Notes under the pieces: generated by a model | Told to the model about the DNA's origin: nothing | Database searches by the model: none | Seen by the model: the letters and a program-made list of their open reading frames with translations, nothing else | Program-made: the position numbers and the translations under genes | Origin: Symbiobacterium sp040797425 | GTDB lineage: Bacteria > Bacillota > Sulfobacillia > Symbiobacteriales > Symbiobacteriaceae | Direction of reading: 5' to 3' | NCBI RefSeq assembly: GCF_040797425.1 | Contig: NZ_JBFNEH010000004.1 | Span: 1 to 64,000 of the forward strand | DNA length: 64,000 nucleotides | Shown: positions 52,935 through 61,559 of the stretch, in pieces | How positions within the stretch are numbered: position 1 is the stretch's first letter | Layout: each line of letters starts with the position of its first letter

Positions 52935-54605
52935 TTGCTGTCGGACATCGCAATCGCGCAGCGCGCACACCTGCTACCGATCACCGCGGTGGCGGAGCAG
53001 GTCGGTCTCGGCCCCGACGACCTGGAGCTGTACGGTCGCTACAAGGCCAAGATTGCCCCGCACGTCTGGGAGCGGGTGAAGTCGAACCCTGACGGCCGCC
53101 TGATCCTGGTGACGGCCATCAACCCCACTCCCGCCGGGGAAGGCAAGACCACCGTCACCGTCGGCCTCGGGCAGGCCATGCGCCGCATCGGCAAGCGGGC
53201 GATCATCGCGCTCCGGGAGCCCTCGCTGGGGCCCGCCTTCGGCGTGAAGGGTGGCGCGGCCGGGGGCGGCTACGCCCAGGTGGTGCCCATGGAGGAGATC
53301 AACCTCCACTTCACCGGCGACTTCCACGCCGTCACCTCCGCCAACAACCTGCTCGCGGCGATGATCGACAACCACCTGCACCAGGGGAACGCGCTGGGGC
53401 TTGACCCTCGCCAGATCACCTTCAAGCGGGTCCTGGACATGAACGACCGGGCCCTCCGCTCCGTGGTGATCGGGCTGGGCGGGAAGAACGGCGGCGTGCC
53501 GCGCCAGGAGGAGTTCATGATCACCCCGGCCTCCGAGGTGATGGCCGTGCTCTGCCTGGCCTCGGACCTGGCCGACCTGCGGCGGCGCTGCGGCGAGATC
53601 ATCGTCGGCTACACCTACGACGGCACCCCCGTGCGCGCAAGCCAACTCAAGGCCGAAGGCGCGATGGCGGCCCTCCTGAAGGAGGCCATCAAGCCCAACC
53701 TGGTGCAGACCCTGGAGAACACCCCGGCCCTGGTGCACGGCGGTCCCTTCGCCAACATCGCCCATGGCTGCAACACCGTGGTCGCCACCCGCCTGGGGCT
53801 GAAGCTGGCGGATTACGTCATCACGGAGGCCGGCTTCGGCGCCGACCTGGGGGCCGAGAAGTTCATCGACATCAAGTGCCGCCTTGCCGGGCTCAAGCCC
53901 GACGCGGTGGTGCTGGTGGCCACCATCCGCTCGCTGAAGATGCACGGCGGGCTGAAGAAGGACGAGCTGGGCCGGGAGGACCTGGAAGCCCTGCGCCGGG
54001 GCAGCGCCAACCTCCTGCGCCATCTGCGCAACATCACCGAGGTGTTCGGTCTGCCGGCCGTGGTGGCCATCAACCGGTTCGCCGCGGACACGGAGGATGA
54101 GATCCGCCTGCTCAAGGAGCTGGTGGAGGAGGCCGGCAGCACGGCCGTCGTGGCCGACGTGCACGCCCGCGGCGGCGAGGGCGGCATCGAACTGGCCCGC
54201 CGCGTGGTGGAGCTGGTGGAGGAGCCCTCCCACTTCCGCTTCGTCTATGACGACGAGGACAGCCTCAAGACGAAGATTGAGAAGGTGGCCACGCGCATCT
54301 ACGGCGCCGACGGCGTCGACTTCAGCCGCGAGGCCAGCCGCATGCTGAAGAAGCTGCAGAACGAGGGCTTCGGTCGGGCGCCGGTCTGCATTGCGAAGAC
54401 GCAGTACTCCTTCTCTGACGATCCCAAGAAGCTCGGCGCGCCCACCGGCTGGCGGCTGACCGTGCGAGAGGTGCGGCCGAGCGGCGGTGCGGGGTTCGTG
54501 GTGGCCATCACCGGCGAGATCATGACCATGCCGGGCCTGCCGCCGGTTCCGGCGGCCGAGGCCATCGACGTGGACGCGGACGGCCGGATCACGGGACTCT
54601 TCTGA
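52935..54605 (+). CDS. fhs: formate-tetrahydrofolate ligase
   Basis: This 556-residue ligase has the nucleotide motif NPTPAGEGKTTVTVGLGQA (about 55-74) and the FTHFS segments LREPSLGPAFGVKGGAAGGG, DFHAVTSANNLLAAMIDNH and AIVHGGPFANIAHGC-like LVHGGPFANIAHGCN. It interconverts formate plus THF plus ATP with formyl-THF plus ADP. TTG at 52935 is chosen: AGGAGGTAAGG lies at ideal distance and the product begins LSDIAIAQRA like other FTHFS proteins. At the end of the histidine run it could operate backwards to make ATP and formate. Confidence 0.94.
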   Translation: MLSDIAIAQRAHLLPITAVAEQVGLGPDDLELYGRYKAKIAPHVWERVKSNPDGRLILVTAINPTPAGEGKTTVTVGLGQAMRRIGKRAIIALREPSLGPAFGVKGGAAGGGYAQVVPMEEINLHFTGDFHAVTSANNLLAAMIDNHLHQGNALGLDPRQITFKRVLDMNDRALRSVVIGLGGKNGGVPRQEEFMITPASEVMAVLCLASDLADLRRRCGEIIVGYTYDGTPVRASQLKAEGAMAALLKEAIKPNLVQTLENTPALVHGGPFANIAHGCNTVVATRLGLKLADYVITEAGFGADLGAEKFIDIKCRLAGLKPDAVVLVATIRSLKMHGGLKKDELGREDLEALRRGSANLLRHLRNITEVFGLPAVVAINRFAADTEDEIRLLKELVEEAGSTAVVADVHARGGEGGIELARRVVELVEEPSHFRFVYDDEDSLKTKIEKVATRIYGADGVDFSREASRMLKKLQNEGFGRAPVCIAKTQYSFSDDPKKLGAPTGWRLTVREVRPSGGAGFVVAITGEIMTMPGLPPVPAAEAIDVDADGRITGLF

Positions 54606-54684
54606 TTCGGGCAGGGACGAGCGAGGGCCGGGGCGAATCACTCCCCCGGCCTTCCTGTAGTTACGGGAACGAGGTGAGCGGGTC

Positions 54685-55518
54685 ATGTGGCGAATTCCCT
54701 GCGGCGGGCGCATCCTCGAGGTGGGCCGGCGCACCCTGATCATGGGCATTCTGAATGTGACGCCCGACTCGTTCTCCGACGGTGGCCGTTGGCCGGAACC
54801 GGAGCAGGCGGTGGCCCGCGCCCTGCAGATGCTGGAAGAGGGGGCGGACATCATCGACGTCGGCGGCGAGTCGACCCGCCCCGGCCACACGCCGGTGCCG
54901 GCGGAGGAGGAGCGGCGCCGGGTGCTGCCTGTCATCCGGGCGCTCCGGCGGGCGGCCCCGGATGCCTTCATCTCGGTGGACACTCAGAAGGCGGAGGTGG
55001 CGGCGGCTGCGCTGGCGGCAGGGGCGGACATCCTGAACGACATCTGGGGGCTGCAGGGCGACCCGGAGATGGTTGCCGTGGCCGCCAGACACCGTTGCCC
55101 GGTCGTGGTGATGCACAACCAGAAGGGCACCGCGTACCAGGACCTGATCCAGGATATCACCGCCTTTTTCCGACGCTCCCTCGACCTGGCGGCTCAGGCC
55201 GGGCTCCCGGGGGACTTCCTCATCCTGGATCCCGGCTTCGGCTTCGGCAAGACCCCGGACCAGAACCTGGAGGTCATCCGGCGGCTGGGCGAGTTCCGGG
55301 TGCTGAACCGGCCGCTGCTCCTGGCCACCAGCCGCAAGTCGACCATCGGAAAGGTGCTGGGGGGGCTGCCGCCGGGGGAGCGGCTGGAGGGAACGGCGGC
55401 GACGGTGGCCATCGGGATCGCCAACGGCGCCGATATCGTGAGGGTACACGACGTGCGCGCGATGAAGCGGGTCGCGCAGATGGCCGATGCCATCGTGCGC
55501 CCCGGGCGCGGGGCCTGA
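54685..55518 (+). CDS. folP: dihydropteroate synthase FolP
   Basis: The 277-residue enzyme begins with IMGILNVTPDSFSDGG and has VGGESTRPGH, FISVDTQKAEVA, LNDIWGLQGD, DPGFGFGKTPDQN and LLATSRKSTIG. It joins p-aminobenzoate to the pterin pyrophosphate. ATG at 54685 follows GAACGAGGTGAG. Order folP-folB-folK is conserved with Bacillus, where it follows ftsH and coaX at some distance. Confidence 0.94.
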   Translation: MWRIPCGGRILEVGRRTLIMGILNVTPDSFSDGGRWPEPEQAVARALQMLEEGADIIDVGGESTRPGHTPVPAEEERRRVLPVIRALRRAAPDAFISVDTQKAEVAAAALAAGADILNDIWGLQGDPEMVAVAARHRCPVVVMHNQKGTAYQDLIQDITAFFRRSLDLAAQAGLPGDFLILDPGFGFGKTPDQNLEVIRRLGEFRVLNRPLLLATSRKSTIGKVLGGLPPGERLEGTAATVAIGIANGADIVRVHDVRAMKRVAQMADAIVRPGRGA

Positions 55519-55534
55519 AAGGGTGAGACAGAGC

Positions 55535-55900
55535 TTGGATCGCATCGTGCTCTCTGGCATGCGCTTCTACGGCTACCACGGCGTCCTGCCCGAGGAGACG
55601 AAGCTGGGGCAGGAGTTCCTGGTGGATGCGGAGCTCTTCCTGGACCTGCGGCGGGCGGGGGAGCAGGACGACATCCGGCAGACGGTGAACTACGGCAAGG
55701 TCTACCGCACGGTCAAGGCGATCGTGGAGGGAACCCCCGTCAAGCTGATCGAGGCCCTGGCGGAGCGCGTGGCGGCCCAGGTGCTGGAGCAGTACCCGGG
55801 CGTCGCCGCTGTGACGGTGCGCGTGCACAAGCCGCGGGCCCCGATTCCCGGCACCCTCGCCGGCGTGATGGTGGAGATTCACCGGAGGCGGGACCCGTGA
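55535..55900 (+). CDS. folB: dihydroneopterin aldolase FolB
   Basis: The product has 121 residues with LDRIVLSGMRFYGYHGVLPE, EETKLGQEFLVDAEL and DDIRQTVNYGKVY, typical of FolB. TTG at 55535 aligns with the usual start MDRI-; AAAGGGTGAG lies upstream. GTG at 55523 is an alternative. It overlaps folK by four bases (GTGA). FolB splits dihydroneopterin to hydroxymethyl-dihydropterin and glycolaldehyde. Confidence 0.92.
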   Translation: MDRIVLSGMRFYGYHGVLPEETKLGQEFLVDAELFLDLRRAGEQDDIRQTVNYGKVYRTVKAIVEGTPVKLIEALAERVAAQVLEQYPGVAAVTVRVHKPRAPIPGTLAGVMVEIHRRRDP

Positions 55901-56424
55901 CGCACGCCTACGTCTCGCTGGGGGCCAACATCGGCGATCCGGAGGCACAGCTGGTCACCGCTCTGCGCCGCCTGGACGCCAGCCCCGGGGTGCGGCTGGT
56001 GAGCGTGAGCGGCCTCTATCGCACCGCGCCGCAGGGGAGGACGGACCAGCCGGACTTCCTCAACTGTGCCGCCTGCCTCGAGACCACGCTTGCGCCCCTC
56101 GAGCTGCTGGACCTGACGCAGGCCGTCGAGGCGGACCTGGGCCGCGTCCGGAAGGAGCGGTGGGGGCCCCGCACCATCGACATCGACATCCTGCTTCACG
56201 GCCGGATCCGCATGCAGGGAGACCGGCTCACGCTGCCGCATCCGCGCATGGCCGAGCGGGCCTTCATGCTGGTGCCGCTCCTGGAGGTCTGGCAGCCCGG
56301 AGACGGGCCGGAGGGAGCCCGCCGGGAGGATCTGGAGGCGATGCTGGCCCGGCTGCCCGACCAGGGGGTGCGCCTCGTGGAGGACCGCGCCTCTTTTCTG
56401 CAGCAGGTCAAGCGGGTAGAATAA
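55897..56424 (+). CDS. folK: hydroxymethyldihydropterin pyrophosphokinase FolK
   Basis: This 175-residue kinase has AYVSLGANIGDPEAQL, TDQPDFLNCAA, the catalytic GPRTIDIDILLHG and LTLPHPRMAERAFMLVPL. It passes pyrophosphate from ATP to the pterin before FolP acts. GTG at 55897 is the only start that keeps the N-terminal strand. The 56 bp after it contain the ribosome site of the next gene and no clear terminator. Confidence 0.93.
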   Translation: MTHAYVSLGANIGDPEAQLVTALRRLDASPGVRLVSVSGLYRTAPQGRTDQPDFLNCAACLETTLAPLELLDLTQAVEADLGRVRKERWGPRTIDIDILLHGRIRMQGDRLTLPHPRMAERAFMLVPLLEVWQPGDGPEGARREDLEAMLARLPDQGVRLVEDRASFLQQVKRVE

Positions 56425-56480
56425 AACGGATGTGCCCTGGCGGGCGCAGTTGGAAGCGCGAACGCAAGGAGGTCTGCGGG

Positions 56481-57320
56481 ATGACCCTGAACCCAATCGC
56501 CGTCGAGGAGCTGGTGCGCAGGGCGCTGCTGGAGGACGTCGGGCCGGAGGATCTGACCACGTCGGCCGTGATCCCGGCGGAGGCCACCTGCACTGCGGTG
56601 ATCATCGCCCGGGAGCCCGGCATCCTCTGCGGACATCCGGTCGCGAAGGCCACGTTCCGCGCCCTCGACCCGTCCCTCGCCTATGAGGCGCTGGTGGACG
56701 AGGGCAGCGAGATCACCGCTGGCCAGGGCGTCGCCCGCGTCTCCGGCCGGGCCCGGTCCGTACTCGCAGCGGAGCGGGTGGCCCTCAACTTCCTGCAGCG
56801 CATGAGCGGCATCGCCACCGCGACCCGGCGTCTGGCCAACTCCATCAAGTATTACCACGCCCGGCTGGTGGAGGGCCACGAGACCACGCCGGGGCTGCGG
56901 ATGATCGAGCGGTACGCGGTGCGCATCGGCGGAGGCCAGAACCACCGGTTCGGGCTCGGCGACTCCATCGTGGTGCGGGCGGGTCACCTGGCGCTCGCGG
57001 GCGGCGTGCGCGAGGCGGTGGTGGCGGCCCGCAAGGTCGCCTCCCACACCAGCCGCGTGGCGGTGGAGGTGCGGAGCCTCGACGAGCTGCAGGAAGGGCT
57101 CGACGCGGGGGCAGACATCCTGACGCTGGTCGACATGGACCCGGAGACCTTGCGGCGGGCGGTGGAGCTGGCGTCGGGCAAGGCGATTCTCGAGGCCGCC
57201 GGCAACATCAGCGCAGCCAACCTGGTGGAGGTGGCCAAGACCGGCGTGGACATCATCGCGGTCGGCGCGCTCACGCACTCGGTGAGCGCTCTCCCCTTCA
57301 GTCTGGAAGTTACCCCGTGA
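56481..57320 (+). CDS. divergent quinolinate phosphoribosyltransferase homolog (NadC family)
   Basis: The 279-residue protein has the NadC fold throughout (LEDVGPEDLTTSAVIP, ERVALNFLQRMSGIAT, RYAVRIGGGQNHRFGL, VDIIAVGALTHSV). Several residues that contact quinolinate or PRPP in the family differ. The motif usually read as DTRKTTPG is EGHETTPG (His133, Glu134), the usual KDNH reads RAGH (166-169), and LDNM reads LVDM. It may act on another substrate or be a weak QPRTase. ATG at 56481 follows AAGGAGG. It has no nadA or nadB neighbour in the window. The fold call is secure; the function is not. Confidence 0.75.
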   Translation: MTLNPIAVEELVRRALLEDVGPEDLTTSAVIPAEATCTAVIIAREPGILCGHPVAKATFRALDPSLAYEALVDEGSEITAGQGVARVSGRARSVLAAERVALNFLQRMSGIATATRRLANSIKYYHARLVEGHETTPGLRMIERYAVRIGGGQNHRFGLGDSIVVRAGHLALAGGVREAVVAARKVASHTSRVAVEVRSLDELQEGLDAGADILTLVDMDPETLRRAVELASGKAILEAAGNISAANLVEVAKTGVDIIAVGALTHSVSALPFSLEVTP

Positions 57321-57374
57321 GGCGCTGCCAGAAGAACCCTGAAGATTCGTCGTGCACTGAACCTCCGGATCGGC

Positions 57375-57380
57375 TATAAT
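57375..57380 (+). promoter_or_regulatory. -10 element of candidate RNA upstream of coaX
   Basis: A perfect TATAAT stands at 57375-57380, 55 bp after the nadC-like gene, with no convincing -35. It would start an RNA near 57387 that ends at the hairpin at 57544-57570. No protein-coding frame between them is credible. Confidence 0.4.
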
Positions 57381-57386
57381 GAAAGT

Positions 57387-57580
57387 ACAGGAAAGGACCG
57401 GCCCCCCCCAGAGGCGGGACGGTGGCGGGCCTTACCCGCAGGTGAGGAGAAACGCAGGGCCGCCAGGGGGCGGTGGGGACTGTCCGAGTCTTTCCGGTGG
57501 AGGTGCTGGGGCAATCGACTCCGAACTGCATAGCGCTTGTTGTGCGGCCCGGGTCGTTGACCCGGGCCGCAGTCTGTCTT
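57387..57580 (+). ncRNA. candidate structured RNA between nadC-like and coaX genes
   Basis: About 190 bases follow a TATAAT and end in a strong hairpin. Bases near 57389-57398 (GGAAAGGAC) can pair with GTCTTTCC near 57491-57498, enclosing a C8 run that can pair with G-rich sequence and an inner stem TGGCGG-CC/GGCCGCCA capped by CCTTACC/GGTGAGG. Size and the long irregular hairpin resemble 6S-type or leader RNAs, but the sequence matches no family I recognise. Confidence 0.4.
57544..57580 (+). terminator. terminator upstream of coaX
   Basis: A perfect 12-bp stem (GCGGCCCGGGTC, 57544-57555, with 57559-57570) with loop GTT is followed by AGTCTGTCTT. Confidence 0.65.
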
Positions 57581-57589
57581 GATGCCTGA

Positions 57590-57652
57590 AAGGCCTGGCA
57601 CGGCGTGGGCGGGTGTGCGCCCGCCGCCCGGTGCCAGGCCTTATGCTATAAT
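57590..57652 (+). promoter_or_regulatory. hairpin plus extended -10 promoter of coaX
   Basis: A perfect 12-bp inverted repeat (57590-57601 with 57631-57642) encloses a further GC-rich stem. TGCTATAAT, an ideal extended -10 element, follows directly (57644-57652). Transcription would begin near 57659, before the coaX ribosome site. The DNA hairpin covers the position of the -35. Confidence 0.55.
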
Positions 57653-57717
57653 CGTGCTTGAGTTTGCGGGAGCCGGACCCGCCGGGACGGGCCGGCCACC
57701 CAGGGAGGTCAGACGCG

Positions 57718-58512
57718 GTGCTGCTGGCGGTCGACGTCGGAAACACGTTCATGGTCCTCGGCATCTTCGAGGGCGAAAGGCTGCGGGCGGAATGGACCGT
57801 GCACACGGATCCTAGCAAGACGCTCGACGAGTACGGCCTGCTCTTCACCAGCCTGCTCGAGCGCGCAGGCTTCAGCAGCCGCACGGTGACGGCCGTGGCG
57901 ATTTCGTCTTCCGTTCCGCCCCTGATTCCCAAGCTGGAGTGGATGTGCCACAAGTACTTCCACCTGAAGCCGCTGGTGATCGGCCCCGGCGTTCGCACGG
58001 GCATGATGATCCGCTACGACAATCCCAGGGAGGTGGGTGCAGACCGCATCGCCGGTGCGGTCGCTGCCTTCGAGCAGTACGGCGGCCCGCTGATCGTGGT
58101 CGACTTCGGCACGGCGATCATCCTGGATGCCATCTCGGCCCGGGGCGAGTACCTGGGCGGCGTGATCGCCCCGGGCATCGACGTCTCGGCCGACGCTCTG
58201 TTCCAGTTTGCGGCGAAACTGCCCCGCATCGAGTTGGTGAACCCCGGCTCGGCCCTGGGGCGGAACACGGTGCACGCGATGCAGTCCGGCATCATCTTCG
58301 GCTTCGCCGGCCTGGTGGACGAGCTGGTGGAGCGGATGGCCGCCGAGCTGGACCCTGAGGGGCAGGGGTGCAAGGTCATCGCCACCGGAGAGCAGGCCGA
58401 GCTGCTGCTCGGGGAGTGCAAGACGATCCAGCACTTCGACCCGCACCTGACGCTCACCGGTCTGCGCATCATCCACGACAGGCACCAGGCCCACGGCCGG
58501 GGAGGGAGGTAG
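57718..58512 (+). CDS. coaX: type III pantothenate kinase, copy 1
   Basis: The protein (264 residues) belongs to the CoaX family: LLAVDVGNTFMVLGIF (phosphate-binding 1), YDNPREVGADRIAGAV with the catalytic Asp, and VVDFGTAIILDAIS with GEYLGGVIAPGID. In the third motif the common threonines of DFGTATTFD are replaced (DFGTAIILD). GTG at 57718 follows AGGGAGGTC. It makes phosphopantothenate for coenzyme A. A paralog follows four bases later. Confidence 0.85.
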   Translation: MLLAVDVGNTFMVLGIFEGERLRAEWTVHTDPSKTLDEYGLLFTSLLERAGFSSRTVTAVAISSSVPPLIPKLEWMCHKYFHLKPLVIGPGVRTGMMIRYDNPREVGADRIAGAVAAFEQYGGPLIVVDFGTAIILDAISARGEYLGGVIAPGIDVSADALFQFAAKLPRIELVNPGSALGRNTVHAMQSGIIFGFAGLVDELVERMAAELDPEGQGCKVIATGEQAELLLGECKTIQHFDPHLTLTGLRIIHDRHQAHGRGGR

Positions 58513-58516
58513 CGCC

Positions 58517-59323
58517 ATGCTCCTGGCCATCGACATCGGCAATACCAACATCACTGCCGGGCTGTTCCTGGAAAGCGAACTGGTCGCCATGTGGCGCATG
58601 GCGTCCAACCGGCTGGAGACGTGGGATGAGTATGGCCTGCGCCTGATTCAGCTGCTGGAGCGCGACGGCTACACCCCCGCCGACGTCACCAGCGCCGCCA
58701 TGGCCTCGGTGGTGCCGCCGCTGAATGCCGTGCTGAGCCGGGCGGTGGAGCAGTACCTGAAGGTCCAGCTCAGGGAACTGACCAGCACCCACCGCAGCCT
58801 GCCCGCGGTCCGCTACGACAATCCCGCCGCCCTGGGCACCGACCGGCTGGTGAACGCCCTGGCGGGCTGGGAGATCTACGGACGGCCGCAGGGGAGGCCG
58901 GTCATTGTCGTCGACTTCGGCACCGCCACCAAGCTGGAGTGCGTCAGCGCCGGGGGCGAGTACCTCGGGGGCTGTATCGCACCAGGTATCGGCATCGCCA
59001 CGGAGGCGCTGACCCGCCGCACCGCGCTGCTGCAGCGGGTGGAGCTGCAGCGGCCGAGATCGGTGATCGGCCGCAACGTGGTGGCCAGCATGCAGTCGGG
59101 CATCCTCTTCGGCTTCGTGGGCCTGGCGGACGGGCTCGTGCGACGGTTGACCCGCGAGATCGCGCCCGCGGGACCGCAGCCCGTGGTCGTGGCCACAGGG
59201 GGGCTGGCTGACCTGGTGGCCGCGGAGAGCCGCACCATCGAACTGGTGGATCCCCACCTCACGCTGCAGGGGATTCGCCGCATGTACGAACTGAACTGGC
59301 CCGACGCCGCGCGCGAGGGCTAG
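58517..59323 (+). CDS. coaX: type III pantothenate kinase, copy 2
   Basis: This 268-residue paralog has LLAIDIGNTNITAGLF, YDNPAALGTDRLVNAL and VVDFGTATKLECVS. Here the third motif departs from DFGTATTFD at two places (Lys and Glu). It is as close to typical CoaX as copy 1, with different changes. ATG at 58517 follows GGGAGGTAGC. One of the two copies may be the real kinase and the other a regulator or a subunit of a heterodimer. Confidence 0.85.
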   Translation: MLLAIDIGNTNITAGLFLESELVAMWRMASNRLETWDEYGLRLIQLLERDGYTPADVTSAAMASVVPPLNAVLSRAVEQYLKVQLRELTSTHRSLPAVRYDNPAALGTDRLVNALAGWEIYGRPQGRPVIVVDFGTATKLECVSAGGEYLGGCIAPGIGIATEALTRRTALLQRVELQRPRSVIGRNVVASMQSGILFGFVGLADGLVRRLTREIAPAGPQPVVVATGGLADLVAAESRTIELVDPHLTLQGIRRMYELNWPDAAREG

Positions 59324-59410
59324 TCGGGCCCAAGGGAGGAAAGGGGCTGCAGTCAGGCGAAAAAGGGGGTTGTGGTACAGCTACCCATTCCGCATGCTGG
59401 AGGTACTTGC

Positions 59411-61516
59411 ATGTCGACGTTGCGAAAAAGGGCAGCTGCTTTCCTGGCTTGCCTGCTCCTCCTGACGGCCTGCGCCCGGGAGGCGCCGCCGCCGGAGGAG
59501 GGTCCCACCCTCGCCGATCTCCGCCAGCGGGTTTCGGCTGCCTTTGACGGTACGGCGTCCAGCGCCGCCAGGCGCACGGCTGCGGAAGACGCCGTGCGCA
59601 TGCTGCTGGGCCTCCTGGAGCAGACGGCCTCTTACAGTATTTCAGACGAGGATTGGTCCGCTCCGCCCCGGCCCGGGGTAGACGTGATGGTGCGTCACCT
59701 GGAACTGGACAAGGAAGTGCACCTCTACACCCTCGCGCTCCCCGGACGCAGCCTGGTGGACGAGGCGGAGCGGGTGGCCGTGCAGATCCGGCGGGGCGGT
59801 ACCCCCCGGGCCCATGAGCTCGGTCCCCTGCCGGCGGGCCGCCTCGAGGCGGCGCAGCTGATGAGCGAGTCGGGCTCGCTCCGGATCACGCTGGTCATGC
59901 GCACAGAGGAGAACGAAGGGTTCATCGCACACTTCGCCGGTCCCGGCGGAGGCCCCTTCGCACTCGTGACCGACGCCTTCGACGGGATGGCAGGCACCTA
60001 CGGCGCCGTCGAACTGCGCCCTGAGGACGGCGTGTTGCACGTGACCGTCGACGGCGAGCGGTGGGCGCCGGCGTGGGACGAGTCCGCGCCCGGCAAGCTC
60101 GCACTGGCGCCGGAGGTGTTCCTGAAGTGGGAGGGGCGGTTCCAGCTCTACGATGAGTCGCGGTTCGATGCGTTCACGCTGCTTTCGATCGCGACCGATC
60201 CCGCCCGGTGGTGCCGGCAGGAGGGCGACTGCCCGGAGGCGGTGACCAAGGCCCTGGCGACGTCGACCCGTGAGGCTGCGGCCGCCGCCTGGAACCTCGC
60301 CACGGCCAGGCTGACGCAGATGCTGGGGTCGGAGGAAGGCCTGTCGGATGCGCAGGTGCTCCGGCTGCCGGCCGGGTCCCGCATGTTTGCGGACGAAGGC
60401 CGGGCGCTCTCGGCCCGGCTGCTCACGGTGCCGGCTCCGGGCCCCTACCTCACCGACCGCACGTACAACGCCGTCCAGTTCCGCGCCGGCGGCGGGATGC
60501 CGCTCGCCCGGGTGCTCGACCTGCCGGGGACAGTCGAGTCGGCGCAGGTGATGGCCCACAACGGCAACCCGGCCCTCCTGCTCGTGGTCGACGAATCGGC
60601 CGGACAAGGCCAGGACGGAACCACCGAGGAGAGACGGGACATCTACCTGCTGCGGCTGGACGCCGGCAACGAGTGGCGCAAGGCTTCGGACTGGGTGGGC
60701 TACGTGACCCGTGCGCCCTACTGGTATATCGGCGAGGCGTCGCCCGACGGCGTGACGATCGCCTGGGACGCGGCGGCCCTGCCCGCGTTCCGCGTGCAGC
60801 TGGAAGAGGGGGAGGAGCCGGGCGTGATGATCTGCCCGAGCCCGGAGCAGTGCCACGCCCTCAGCTGGGTGGACGGGCGCCTGCACTTCCTGCCGTTGCT
60901 CACGCATTACATGGGCGAGCTCACGCGGCCGCACGCCGAAGAAGACCTGGTGTGGGCCGCAGGCCAGATGGCGCAGTTCCTCACGCAGGTTGACCCGGCG
61001 GCCCTGCCGGGCTCCCGGCTGAGCCAGCTGGTCGACCCCGACGGCACGCTGGGCATCCGGGTGATCGACGCCGGCGAGAACACGCGCCTGGTTACGCTGC
61101 CGGCCAGCCCGGGCGGCCTGCAGATGGCGATCATCCACGCACCGGGTCAGGCCGAGTTGGTGAAGGTCTACGACGGGCTGGTGACCGAATGGGAGGCGGC
61201 CCGGATTGTGCGGGCGGGTGACGAGAAGCGCCTGCTCGTACTCGGCCGGTCCGACCGGTCGGCGGTGCTCCTGGCCTACCGCATGCAGAATGGGCTCTGG
61301 GCGCCGGCCGACCCGCTGGACGCAGCGGTGGACCGCCTGATCGGCTTCTCGATGCGGGTCATGTTCACGCCCGGTGCCGAGCGGCCGGCGCGCGGCATCG
61401 TGGTGCGGGCCGGCGATCCGCTCACGACGACGGTGACCGATTCGGGCGCCCGCTTCTGCGAAGGGGTGTTCCGGTGCGCCACCTACCGGTACGACGGCTC
61501 CTGGAAGCTGGAATAG
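59411..61516 (+). CDS. large lipoprotein of unknown function
   Basis: The 701-residue protein has a lipoprotein signal: basic STLRKRAAAF, hydrophobic LACLLLL, lipobox LTAC, giving an N-terminal Cys at about residue 19. The mature part begins with an acidic Pro/Glu linker. The remainder looks like alternating beta-strands and helices with no motif I recognise; a 570-670 segment has repeated hydrophobic strands (RLVTLPASPGGLQMAIIH, KRLLVLGRSDRSAVLLAY). It is exported and anchored outside the membrane. ATG at 59411 follows GGAGGTACTT. It is a single gene ahead of a convergent moaDE gene. Confidence 0.75.
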   Translation: MSTLRKRAAAFLACLLLLTACAREAPPPEEGPTLADLRQRVSAAFDGTASSAARRTAAEDAVRMLLGLLEQTASYSISDEDWSAPPRPGVDVMVRHLELDKEVHLYTLALPGRSLVDEAERVAVQIRRGGTPRAHELGPLPAGRLEAAQLMSESGSLRITLVMRTEENEGFIAHFAGPGGGPFALVTDAFDGMAGTYGAVELRPEDGVLHVTVDGERWAPAWDESAPGKLALAPEVFLKWEGRFQLYDESRFDAFTLLSIATDPARWCRQEGDCPEAVTKALATSTREAAAAAWNLATARLTQMLGSEEGLSDAQVLRLPAGSRMFADEGRALSARLLTVPAPGPYLTDRTYNAVQFRAGGGMPLARVLDLPGTVESAQVMAHNGNPALLLVVDESAGQGQDGTTEERRDIYLLRLDAGNEWRKASDWVGYVTRAPYWYIGEASPDGVTIAWDAAALPAFRVQLEEGEEPGVMICPSPEQCHALSWVDGRLHFLPLLTHYMGELTRPHAEEDLVWAAGQMAQFLTQVDPAALPGSRLSQLVDPDGTLGIRVIDAGENTRLVTLPASPGGLQMAIIHAPGQAELVKVYDGLVTEWEAARIVRAGDEKRLLVLGRSDRSAVLLAYRMQNGLWAPADPLDAAVDRLIGFSMRVMFTPGAERPARGIVVRAGDPLTTTVTDSGARFCEGVFRCATYRYDGSWKLE

Positions 61517-61523
61517 CACAGAA

Positions 61524-61556
61524 GAGGCCAGCACCTGGGTTGGTGCTGGCCTCATC
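61524..61556. terminator. bidirectional terminator between lipoprotein and moaDE genes
   Basis: A perfect 12-bp stem (GAGGCCAGCACC, 61524-61535, with 61542-61553) with a 6-base loop lies between two convergent genes, eight bases after the lipoprotein stop. Confidence 0.7.
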
Positions 61557-61559
61557 GGT

